Origin: Dolomedes plantarius | Lineage: Eukaryota; Arthropoda; Arachnida; Araneae; Dolomedidae | NCBI GenBank assembly: GCA_907164885.2 | Contig: OU015492.1 | Span: 43,768,031-43,832,030 of the forward strand | Length of the DNA: 64,000 nt | Reading direction: 5' to 3' | Part shown: positions 50,107 to 59,707 of the stretch, piece after piece | Position numbering within the stretch: position 1 is the stretch's first letter | Layout of the letters: each line of letters begins with the position of its first letter | Notes under the pieces: generated by a model | What the model was told of the DNA's origin: nothing | The model's database searches: none | The model's input: the letters and a program-made list of their open reading frames with translations, nothing else | Translations under genes and position numbers: made by a program

Positions 50107-51509
50107 TCAGTTCGCGACATAGTCCTGTAAATAGGCTGACTTGTTACATGATCGTAATGATCGCCGGGGTCCAAGCTGAGCTTGTGTATCTTGGATACTA
50201 CAAGGTTGAGGATGAGTTTGTACACCTGAATTTTCGTTATCTAGTTGCTGTAAATTAGTTCCGGAGTCAGGTACTGTTATCCACAGACGTTGTGCAGGCA
50301 CTTGTACGTTATCTGGCAATTGGTCTTTATCAGATTTAGTATCGGAAGTAAAAGATGCAGATTTCTTTGGTATTTCAGTTTTTCTCAACTGATCAATGTG
50401 TCGTTTGAATGTATGTCCATCATCTAAATTTACTTCGTAATGTAACTTGCCAAATTTTTGAGTGATGGTACCCAATTTCCATACATACTTATTTCTAATG
50501 TGGCACCGAACTTGTACTCTGTCTTCTACGCTTAATTGTCTGGCTTTAACTGCGTACTCATCATTTTGTGTATGTTTCATTGGTCGAACAGCATCAAGTT
50601 GTATCCATTTGTAGCTGGGTGTCCCGGTGCTATGTGTTTCTGAAAAATCCCATTCTTAGCACAGTATGATTTAAACTGATCACTCACAAAAATTATTGCA
50701 TTATCTGATACCATAACGTATGGATAGCCATGCACAGCAAAGATATCAGCAAGCATTTCTATAGTAGATGCAGTGGTTGGAATATTGCGACTTACTTTGA
50801 TCTCGGCCCATCTTGATTTTGCATCAACAACTATTAAAAAGAAACAATCCTCGAAGGGTCCTGCATAGTCAATATGTATACGATCCCAATTTTCTTTAGG
50901 TTCATCCCAGGGGTGAATTTGAACTTTTGAAGGATTGGTTTTGATTTCAGCACATGGTTCACATGTTCTTGAGATACGTTCAATATCTTTGTCAATTCCT
51001 TTCCAATAGATATACCGGCGAGCTAGTTGTTTCATTTTTGTTATGCCAATGTGAGTTCGATGCAGTTCATCTAAAGCAGCTTTCTGGAGTATTTTTGGTA
51101 TTACAACCCTCTGTCCTTTGAACAGGATTCTATTTTCCATGGTATATTCACAGCTAAGTTCAGGACTACTTTGAATTTCTTGCTTTATTTTTGACAAATG
51201 CTCATCAGAATCTGTTGCTGTTCGAATTGTGTCAGCATTTAACATGTCTGTTGATATTTCATTAATTGATACCATGCACACAAGATTTATTTCATTGTTA
51301 ATTGCCATATCATTAGATGATTTTTTTTGAATTATTGGAGCTCTGGAAAGACAGTCTGCATCTATGTTTTCAATACCCTTCTTGAAAACAACTTCATAGT
51401 CAAATCCTGATAAAAATGTGGCATATTGAAGTAAACGACCTGAAGTCATTGAAGGTAATTTTGTGCTTGGATGAAAAATTCTTGTCAAAGGTCGATTGTC
51501 AGTTACCAA
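50107..51509 (-). pseudogene. Gypsy integrase (catalytic Glu deleted)
   Basis: 51509-50577: end of RNase H (VTDNRPLTRIF), then the linker, the integrase zinc region HRTHIGITKMKQLARRYIYW..CEPCAEIKTN, core first Asp in RIHIDYAGPFED, second in VSDNAIIF (usually SDNG), and PGHPATNG. The expected QAER segment with the catalytic Glu is missing; sequence jumps to the C-terminal region. 50580-50107 in another frame: LSVEDRVQVRCHIRNKYVWK and GKLHYEVNLDDGHTFKRHID, a GPY/F-like C-terminal domain. Confidence 0.9.
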
Positions 51510-52640
51510 TTTAAAGTGTCTTCCAAACAGATAGTTGAAAAAATGATTTACAGAAAATATAATTGCAAGAGCTTCACGATCAAGCTGTGAGTTGTTCTGC
51601 TGTAGTTAGCGATCTTGAAGCAAATGCAATTGGTCTCTCTTGTCCATCAACGATGTGTGCAAGAACACCTGCAACACCTACTGGACTTGCGTCGCACGTA
51701 AGTATTATTGGTAATGCTGGATCATATGGGGTAAGAGTTTTATCACTTCCTATTTCGATTTTCAGTTTTATGAAAGCAGCTTCACATGCAGCTGTCCATC
51801 GGAAATCCGAGTTCTTTCGAAGGAGCTGTCGAAGAGTATAGGTAGTTGATGAATTATTGGGCAGGAAACGAGAATAATATGTAACCACTCCTAGGAATCT
51901 GCGTAATTCTTCCACGTTTGAAGGTCGGGGCATCTCCATTATAGCCTTGACTTTCTGTGGGCTTTTAGAGATCTTGTTGAATTCTACAACATGTCCTAAA
52001 TATTCGATTTGCTCTTGAAAGAATGAGCATTTATTCCGATTCAAGTGAAGATCGTATTTATTTAATCTTTGTAGGCATTGATCAAGATTCTTTTGACATT
52101 CAGCTTTTGTTGTCCCGTGCACAATGATATCGTCAAAATAGGACATAGTTTTGGGCAAGCCTTGGAGAATCTGGTCTATGACGCGGTTAAATTCGCTTGG
52201 AGCAGTCTTGATTCCAAATGATAGTCTATTCATACGATAGGTTCCACGATGAGTTGACAAAGTTTGAATTATGCTACTTTCTTCATCTACTTGAACATGA
52301 AGAAAAGCTTTGTATAAATCAAGGCAGCAGAAATATTTTGAATTTTTCAAACTGTTGAGGATATCATCAATTCGTCTGATAGGATAGTTTGCATTGACAA
52401 GACGTTAATTAACACCAGTTTTGTAATCAACACAGAGTCGAACGTTACCATCTGGTTTTGGGATTATCACCAGAGGTGATCCCCAATCACTTGTAGCTAT
52501 TTTTGAAATAATTCCTTGTGCTGCCAATGTATCCAATTATTTATTAACTTTATCTCGAAGGGCGTATGGTACATCTCTTTCTTTGTGAAATACTGGCTTA
52601 CTTTTTTAGCGAAGTTGTAATGATACTTTGACTCTTGGAA
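51510..52640 (-). pseudogene. Gypsy reverse transcriptase and RNase H
   Basis: 52620-52351 has three stops around VPYALRDKV, SDWGSPLVIIPKPDGNVRLC and VDYKTG. The open part, 52350-51580, reads FCCLDLYKAFLHVQVDEES, LSFGIKTAPSEFNRVIDQIL and YFDDIIVHG (catalytic, YFDD), KCSFFQEQIEYLGHVV, LRRFLGVVTYYSRFLP, then RNase H ILTCDASPVGVAGVLAH and RPIAFASRSLTTAEQ. The order and YFDD motif fit K02A2.6-like gypsy pol. Confidence 0.9.
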
Positions 52641-53312
52641 TACATCCTACTTTTTGCACAAAAATTTCGGGATAACTAGAAATAATATCATCATTGTTAT
52701 AGACTGCACTTGCAAGTCATTCGATGTTTTTTTCTTTTTAGAATCAATTTCTTGAAGGTTGATTTCAAGATGTCGTATCCAAGTACGACCAAGTAATGTA
52801 TCGTACTCTTCCGGAACTATATACAATTCTTCACAGGATGTTTTCCCATTGTATGACACATTTACTATAACCTTTCCATCTGGTATAAATATATTACCTG
52901 TGTATGATCGGAAAGCAACCTTGGAATTTTGAAGATCAGTTGAAATGTTAAGTTTGTAGAATTTATCACGTGGCATGAAAGTGAACCCTGCACCTGAGTC
53001 CACTTCAAATTGTTCTTCATGGCCTTCAATGTTCACATAAACAAAATATTTTTCAGCGTCTTGTAAACCTTCTTTCCTGTATTGGAAAATATCGATTACC
53101 TGGTTGACACCATAACGATAAAGTGATTCTTCATCATCAATATAGTTTGTAGAATTTGGATTTGTGGTGCCACTATTTCTTTTTTCTTCAAGTAATGTCC
53201 GAATGCATACCTTCCGGATATGTCCCGATTTTTTACATGCACTGCAATGGAGTCGGTTGTAATCAGATTTGCAATTCCTTGCTGTATGATTATCTCGGTG
53301 AAACGGAGACAA
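52641..53312 (-). pseudogene. Gypsy gag zinc knuckle and protease
   Basis: 221 codons. A knuckle CSACKKSGHIRKVC follows a partly lost one (HTARNCKS). Protease: FEVDSGAGFTFMPRDKFYKL (active-site DSG), VNVSYNGKTSCEELYIV, YDTLLGRTWIRHL. It is frameshifted relative to gag upstream and loses frame before RT. Confidence 0.85.
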
Positions 53313-53492
53313 AGATTCTTAATTCCAAGTCCTTCATAATCAATTCTGGATTTTGAGTTTGAACGGGTGACTTTGGATTTGGTTTGCAAACTTGGGGGTT
53401 CATCACGTCTGGGACTTCGATATCTCGAAATTTGGTTTACATTTTCATTAAAATCAGTTTTAGAAGCTGAATTCTTCGAAAGTTCTCGACTA

Positions 53493-54146
53493 TCAATTTT
53501 TGACGCTTCTAAGGCTATTGCTTTTTTTGGCTATTTCATCAAATGTAAGGATTTCAGACTGTAAAATCTGCTCTCGAATTGAGTTATCTCGAATGCCACG
53601 TACAAATTGTGCTCGTAAAAAGATATCCGTTATTGACGTTTTACATTCGCAAGGGGAAATAAATTCACAATCTATAATATCTCGTCGAAGTGTTGCGATA
53701 TAATCAGTAATTGCCTTATTTTCAGTTTGATATATTGATAAAAATTTATGTTGGGACACAAGAATATTCTTCTTCGGACAAAGGTGAGTTTCGAACGTAT
53801 TCATTAGTTCATCATACGTCAATTCAGCTGGAGTCTTGGGCGATACTAATGCAGCTAACATATTATAATTTGATGCGCCAATTGAATTAAGAAGTATCTG
53901 AGCACATAATTCTTTGTTTGAGATTATTTTCTTCATGTTAAGAAAATTTTCAAAACGTTGTCGATAAAATTTGAATGATTCCGTTTTACAATCGAAACAT
54001 TCGAATGTCTGAAGTTAAACAGAACGTACATTAGCATTTGACGATTGTGGAACGCTTGCTGCTTGCAATGGTAATAGTTTCTCAAGAAATTGTTTTTGCT
54101 GAGTTTGAAAAACAGCCATAAATTGTTGAAATTGATCAGCGTTCAT
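53493..54146 (-). pseudogene. Gypsy gag
   Basis: Start ATG 54146-54144 (MNADQFQQFMAVFQTQQKQF). One in-frame TAA (about 54015) precedes the open 147-codon part from 53936: ELCAQILLNSIGASNYNMLA, YDELMNTFETHLCPKKNILV, RAQFVRGIRDNSIREQILQ. The pattern resembles capsid regions of mag-like gypsy gag proteins in invertebrates. Confidence 0.8.
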
Positions 54147-54213
54147 AATGAGAACAAGTTAGAAATCGAGGTTTGAAACTTAGGCCTAACGCATGTACAG
54201 TACTTGAATAATA

Positions 54214-55517
54214 CAGGGTGGCTAATAAATACTGTAACACTCCAAAAAATAAGAGTTAATTTTAATCGTTTGGAAAAACAATTTATCTATCTATTTGTGT
54301 GATTGGCAACTTTTTGTAAACGCAGACAATTTTTGTTTAAAGTAAAACATGTAGAATATTTTTAAAGATGGAAGCCGAAAGGTTAATGGTTAAACAGTTT
54401 TTTGATCGCGGATTTTCTGCAGGTAAAATATTTAAGCAATTAAAATGCCTTGGTTTTAATAGGACGTTTATATATAGGACTATAAATCGATTATTGGATA
54501 CCAATAGCTGTAAAGATCGACCAAGGTCCGGTCGTCCACGCACTGTTCGTACAAAAGAACATATCAAAAGAATTCGTGAAAAGATACGAAGAAATCCACA
54601 ATTTCTGCAAATAAAATGGCTGCAGAAGAGAACATCAGTCGCAGAACTATGCAACTTATCATAAATGAAGACCTGGGTTTTCGCCCTTATCGCAAAAGAA
54701 AAGTTCAAGATTTGACTACTGCACAAATAGTAAAAAGGTTACAAAGTTGTAAGAAATTGCTGAACCGGCACGGTAGCAAAAGTGTTGAAAAAATAATTTT
54801 CTCTGATGAGAAGCTGTTTTGTACAGAACAAAGTTATAATGCTAAAAATGATGTTGTATATTCAGCAACCTTCGAGGATATACCTGAAAATCTTCGAACT
54901 GTTAAACGCTTTCAGAACAAGAATTCTGTTATGGTTTGGGCTGCAGTGTCACACAATGGAAAACTGCCTCTGAAATTCATCGATAAAGGGGTAAAAATCA
55001 ATGCTGAATATTACAAACAGGAAGTATTGGCTACACGTTTATTACCACATGCTAACAGATTGTATCCCAAAAAGAATTGGATATTTCAGCAAGATTCTGC
55101 ACCGTCCCACCGATCTAAAACAACACAGGAATGGCTCCATGCCAATTGCCCGAAGTTTATCAAGCAAGAAGATTGGCCACCTTCTTCACCAGATCTAAAT
55201 CCTTTAGACTATCGCATTTGGGGGATTTTAGAGTCTAAAGTAAATGCTAAGCAGCACAGAAGTTTGGACTCCCTCAAAGCTTCCATACGGAGTGAATAGG
55301 ACAAATTACCTCATAAAATGATTCGTGCCGCAATAGGACAGTGGCGTAAGAGATTATCTTTAGTAATCGATAAAGATGGCGGTCGATTCGAGTAAAATTA
55401 TTTCATGGTAAACTTTCATGTATAATGTTCTTAATATTGTTGTATTTTCCATTTTCTATTTCATCTGTGTGTAATTAAATGATTCGATATTTGTCACAGT
55501 ATTTATTAGCCACCCTG
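54214..55517 (+). mobile_element. DD37D (maT-type) mariner nested in the gypsy leader
   Basis: 1304 bp with perfect 22-bp terminal inverted repeats starting CAGGGTGGCTAATAAATACT and TA duplicated (54212-54213 and 55518-55519). It is inserted opposite to the gypsy orientation. Confidence 0.95.
54368..55395 (+). pseudogene. DD37D transposase
   Basis: First frame 54368-54664: ERLMVKQFFDRGFSAGKIFK, FIYRTINRLLDTNSC, RPRSGRPRTVRTKEHIKRI. A frameshift around 54616 moves to the second frame: NISRRTMQLIINEDLGFRPY, first Asp in KIIFSDEKLFCTEQ, second in WIFQQDSAPSHRSK, third in SPDLNPLDYRIWG, with 37 residues between the second and the Asp of LDY. TAG at 55297-55299 is followed in frame by DKLPHKMIRAAIGQWRKRLS to a stop near 55395. 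So one frameshift and one stop; otherwise complete. Confidence 0.92.
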
Positions 55518-55566
55518 TAGTAGTAGCAAAATATATGCAGGAAATGTTCAATTTAAATATAAAATG

Positions 55567-56011
55567 GGTACAGATGTAGTATACGCAACGAACGCCAAGG
55601 GGCGATTTTTCGCCAAATCTGATGGTTATTTGGCGGTTTTCATATTCAGGGAGGATTTTAAGATCGGATGGTATTTTTAAAAATTTTTTTGCGATAAGCT
55701 TTGTTTTACTGACCGCTACAGCCAGCGGAAGTTTTTTTTTACTGTACAACAGCCAGCGGTATGTAGCGAAGCCAGCGGCTGGGGATTTTCTGTAATGTTT
55801 TTGGACGGATGCGTAACGGAGCGTAGCGGAGTGAAGCAAGGGTATCTGAGCGAAGCGAAGATCCCGTGTGCACCTACGAGTTTCATAAAGCCAGCAGTAA
55901 GTCTATTTTCCAATTTATTGTTTACATTTCACAGTTTAAGCCTAACAGCTCTCCGAACGGGATTTTGGCGCCAAATTGGCGATGGTCCGTTGCGTATACT
56001 ACATCTGTTCC
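55567..56011. mobile_element. 445-bp MITE with 8-bp target duplication in the gypsy leader
   Basis: Ends GGTACAGATGTAGTATACGC and, inverted, GGAACAGATGTAGTATACGC; inverted repeats of about 24 bp. An exact ATAAAATG duplication lies at 55559-55566 and 56012-56019. An 8-bp duplication with GG- ends could be hAT- or Merlin-related. Interior has GCGATTTTTCGCC and repeated CCAGCGG motifs. No transposase. Confidence 0.85.
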
Positions 56012-56056
56012 ATAAAATGTATTTAAAAGAAAGATTTTTACCTCGTCGCCAATTGT

Positions 56057-56184
56057 TATGTCTGTTATATTTGAAGTTGACTTTAAATAAAGACACCATT
56101 CTAGAATGATACGCTACTCATTTAATAGCCGAACACATCACAACAAGAAGCGGCTGTTGCCATACATAGAATTGAAATACAACA
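56057..56184 (-). repeat. 5' LTR of the gypsy element
   Basis: 128 bp; on the - strand starts TGTTGTATTTCAATTC and ends CAGACATA. Followed on the - strand by ACAATTGGCGACGAGG, the likely primer-site region. Confidence 0.88.
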
Positions 56185-56189
56185 GTAAT

Positions 56190-57274
56190 TAAAAAAACTA
56201 GTTGCTATTCTTATTTTTTATTGTAGGTACAAAAAGCTGTGCTTTCTTTTCATGCGTATTTCATAAGTTTCATGTAGGTAATATTTGTGTTGATGATAAA
56301 TGTTTTTGAGCGCTGAGGTCGTACGAAAGCTAAAGAGACCGCAATCTTCACTTTAAACCGATTCCAAACAGCTGCAAACATCTGTCTTAATCCTTGGATC
56401 ACAAATCCGCAGACACTGAAACCGAAAGCCAGATTTTAACGCGGTAGCGTAAACGGTGTCAAACGTGAGATTCATATATTAATGTTCTTAAATTAAAAAA
56501 TACTTATTTAACCTCTCAGGCTTTAATGGTCACTGTGACTTCATTAGTTTTCCTTTTTGCAAGCATGCAGTGAATTAACAAAGTGGGATCTCGAAGATGA
56601 CGTCTGATTTAAGGTTTATCTCTCTATTCTAAAAAAAAGTAACCGCCGCCGCCGCTGTCAAAAGCTTGTCACGCTATCTCCTCCGAAACCGCTGGGACCG
56701 ATACCAATAGATGCAGAAAAATGTGGGGAACAAAGTGAGACATGTCTCATCTTCGTCGGACTTTAAGTTTTTTTAAAATTTTATGTTTTATGGGAAAATA
56801 TTGACTTTTTATATCTTCAGATTACGATAACTCGCCAAAAAATGATCGTAGAATTTTGATCTTTTAGCAATCTAAGACTACAAACATTTCTCTTTCAAAC
56901 AAGACCTCATTTGTTTAAAAATATTTTAAAACAGACTAATATTTTCATAAAAAAATGAAACACAGTTTTTCAAGAAATGTCGTCCCCAAAGTGGATATAA
57001 TATCGATGCTCCTCGAGTTTTTATCTTACAAAGAAAATATTTACATCATCTGGAAGCTGAAAGCTTTCTTATTCATATAAACCTCATTTCAAGTCTATAT
57101 CTTAAATTTTCGATTTTTAATTGAATTTTAAAGCTGAAACAGTGATGATTCAACAATGATTCCTCTTCGCATAAGGGTGACAACAGTAAATGTATGAAAG
57201 CTGTTGCATTGCCCGAGAATCACCCCTATGTATCTCACTATTAGCAACTTATTCCTTCAACTTGCTGTGCCATG
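56190..57274. other. Intergenic stretch, no gene seen
   Basis: Contains a GCCGCCGCCGCTG tract at 56645 and ordinary AT-rich DNA. A conserved-looking TATCTCCTCCGAAACCGCTG stretch (56679) may be a repeat fragment. No exon-like ORF was recognised. Confidence 0.4.
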
Positions 57275-57341
57275 ATTGGCGCTGTGCTAGAACGCACTGC
57301 TCGTATGCGATTGTCCCCGGTTCGATCCCGGTGGACGCTCA
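57275..57341 (+). repeat. tRNA-like fragment (tRNA relic or SINE head)
   Basis: A T-arm-like CCGGTTCGATCCCGG with a perfect B box (57319-57329). An A-box-like GGCGCTGTGCTAGAACGC lies about 35 bases upstream. The 5' end does not pair with the 3' GGACGCTCA, so it is not an intact tRNA gene. Confidence 0.4.
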
Positions 57342-57530
57342 TTTTTACTAATTATTCTAAACATTTGAATTTTATTCTTTTAATTCTTATTATATTTTTA
57401 TTTTACTTATCTGAAGAGGGCTTAACTTTTATATTTTTATTTTACTTCTGAGCACATATTTTCTGATGTACATATCTTGCTACTGGAGGTAAAGTCGTAA
57501 GACCATGGCACTCCAACAAACTCAATATAC

Positions 57531-57700
57531 CTTGACCTTGACCCTAACAGAGGAGCGAGCCTAGGGGAGAAGTCCCTAGTTGTTTTAAAAATATATTCCT
57601 CTAACAGTTGATGTAACACAGGGGATCTACGCAATCTAAGGAAATGGTAATTTCTTAAATTTTTTTTTCTTCATAAATCTGAAATTTTTGGTATAAAATA
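57531..57700. other. Short stretch with a CCTTGACCTTGACCC motif
   Basis: Resembles the tail of the non-LTR insertion at 10908-11368 but lacks its body. No other feature. Confidence 0.3.
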
Positions 57701-57710
57701 AACTGTTTAG

Positions 57711-58658
57711 TAGGCCTGGGCGATGTATCGATACATCGTGAAAAACCGGTGTGAAGCCGACATCGTCACACCGGTTTCATAATTTTCAAATCGGCGATAT
57801 ATCGTAACATCGCGATTTCCCGGTGTCACACAAACGGTTTCGATGTTTCTGTGTGCGCATGCGTGATGTTACGATGTCGCATCGCTTGGTGGGCGATTTC
57901 CCGGTGTTCGATGTTTGTACGCATGCGCGGTTTTACTATATCACATCGCTTAGCTTGAAGACGGTTCCGATGTTTGTGCGAGCGCATGCGCGATGTTACG
58001 ATGTCGCGTCGCTTGGTCGGCGATTTCCCGGTGTTCGATGTTTGTACGCATGCGCGGTTTTACTATATCACATCGCTTAGTTTGAAGGGACGATTTTCCG
58101 GTTTCACACCGTCAATACTTAGACGGACTATAATAGACTAACGACTCGAATTATTTTTGTGCATAAGGTGATTTTCCATGACGTGACTTTCTCTTCGATG
58201 TTGTGATAGAGTGTGTTGTAGTGATAAGAAAGACGAAGCGATAAATCACAAAGGTCCAGACCAGCACAAGAGTCCTGCTTTCTGCACATGCGTGTGTGAA
58301 CTTAGGATTTGTTTCGATTGTCAGTGTGTTTACTGTTAGGTTCTTTGGTCGTACTTCTTTTTAGAGTATTCAGCACGAAGTGTTATTACAAGACAGAGAA
58401 CTGCATTGCTTCCAAAAATGCAGAAATGCAGATATTCTTGGCTCAAAATAAAGTATATTTAAATGTTTAATTAGTTTAGTCTATTGCAGGACAACAACCT
58501 GGTCTCATTTTTATGTATGAATCTATGTTACTTTTTTTAGGGAGGCACGCTGCCACCTGCTGGCTACGTTCGTGGTTAACATCGCGATACATCGTCACAT
58601 CGCGATGTTAGACTGACGATGTATCGCGATGTGAAAAATGTAACATCGCCCAGGCCTA
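57711..58658. mobile_element. hAT-type non-autonomous element with internal tandem repeats
   Basis: 948 bp; ends TAGGCCTGGGCGATGT and its inverse, with an exact 8-bp duplication CTGTTTAG (57703-57710 and 58659-58666), diagnostic of hAT-like transposition. The interior is built of CGATGT-rich palindromic segments and two tandem units of about 127 bp (starting near 57865 and 57992). No transposase; the 85-aa ORF there is a translation of the repeat. Confidence 0.92.
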
Positions 58659-58783
58659 CTGTTTAGCTACGCTGTTGTGCTTTTAGGAAGATTTTTTTTC
58701 TGGTGGGAGAAAAATTTAATTTAAAACAGGATAAGTAAACAGCTGTTTTCAACTCGATGCAAAGCATAAGTAAGGGAGAGGTA

Positions 58784-59060
58784 GCCTAGTGGTTGCGAGC
58801 TGGGCGTCGGACTGGGGGTGCTCGGTTCCAATCTCGACGACGCCATTAAATACCTTCGTGTCAAGGCCGAATATGGGCACGTTAAATCTGTAGACCGAAA
58901 AGTCCTATGATGTCAGAGAGGGTGGGAGAAGGTACGAGCCCACCAGATGTTATCCCTGGGGTGTTCGGTCTAAATCGTGGTGGTAGCCTATTCATTGGCA
59001 GGGATTCAAGCCCGGAAGGCCTTAGTTGCTATGTAGGGCCCTGTTGGGTGCATTAGAAAT
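58784..59060 (+). repeat. tRNA-derived SINE
   Basis: A-box-like GTAGCCTAGTGGTTGCGAG (58791) and B-box-like GGTTCCAATCTCG (58824), spaced as in a tRNA-derived RNA polymerase III promoter. A non-tRNA body to about 59060 has TGTCAGAGAGGGTGGGAGAA and GGGATTCAAGCCCGGAAGG. No clear tail or duplication was defined. Confidence 0.7.
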
Positions 59061-59521
59061 TGGGAATCATAAATAACTTATGAAACATTCTGGTTTTTCG
59101 GGTTGATGAAGTTTTTCATTTCATTGTAAAAAGTTCCGAAAAATATCTATTATTACTAGCTTAAATTTTTAATTTCTCTCAAATTTTGTTGCTGCATTGA
59201 TAATTCCACGAGATATGTCTCACTTTTCATATTCCTTCTTTGAAGTCTGCTGGAACAGATAAATAGATGAATCGCAACAGTGTAATTTCACTGATGTAAG
59301 AGAAGTCTGGTAAACGTGATTGCTTTTCGGGCGACAGGCATGGTTTGCTCTTTTATCTGTAATATAAAGATTCAAAAGCCATGTTCTGCGAGAGAGATTA
59401 CTGTTTTAAAGAAAGATGGTTTATTAACTCCACCTGTTTTATTTTCTTAGTTTATTTTACTGATTTTCTATAATATGATACACATTTTAGGTATATTTTG
59501 CTCTTACTGTCTTACAATGAA
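59061..59521. other. 3' flank of the unknown gene
   Basis: AT-rich; AATAAA on the - strand near 59441-59455 would serve as the poly(A) signal. Nothing else seen. Confidence 0.35.
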
Positions 59522-59707
59522 TTAATTTATAGTTTGCTTGCATTTTATATTATCTCTTTTAGCATAACAATATAAAGTCATTTCTTTCAGCATCTGGGTG
59601 ATTTCACTTCCAGAGAGAGAACTCTTAGATTCATTTCCGTAATGCTTCTTTAGGTGGTTAATTTGACTTGACTCTGCATCTGGATCGCCTCTGTTGTTCA
59701 CATCATG
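59522..59707 (-). CDS. Candidate exon 2 of the unknown gene
   Basis: 62 codons including the stop, preceded by a polypyrimidine tract and AG. Hydrophilic, with a short amphipathic end (ITQMLKEMTLY). Confidence 0.5.
   Translation of the reverse strand, partial: HDVNNRGDPDAESSQINHLKKHYGNESKSSLSGSEITQMLKEMTLYCYAKRDNIKCKQTIN

Larger units (their letters stand above)
49953..56184 (-). mobile_element. Ty3/gypsy retrotransposon with two nested DNA transposons
   Basis: LTRs 49953-50064 and 56057-56184, the first lacking about 16 bp (AAATAAAGACACCATT) of the second. Both start TATGTCTG on the + strand and end AATACAACA, flanked by GTAAT (49948-49952 and 56185-56189). On the - strand: leader, gag, protease, RT, RNase H, integrase. 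Small LTRs and a TTGGCGACGAGG sequence right after the 5' LTR resemble mag-like gypsy elements. A mariner and a MITE sit in the leader. The pol is broken by stops and an integrase deletion. Confidence 0.92.

Noticed and set aside
57275..57341. Intact tRNA gene
   Set aside because: The T arm is good, but acceptor and D arms do not pair; at best a relic or SINE head.
57823..58080. 85-aa ORF with repeated VRAHARCYDVAS-like segments
   Set aside because: Translation of the 127-bp tandem repeat in the hAT-type MITE.
57865..58110. CRISPR-like array impression from repeated blocks in the hAT MITE
   Set aside because: Units are contiguous 127-bp duplications without unique spacers, and this is animal DNA.
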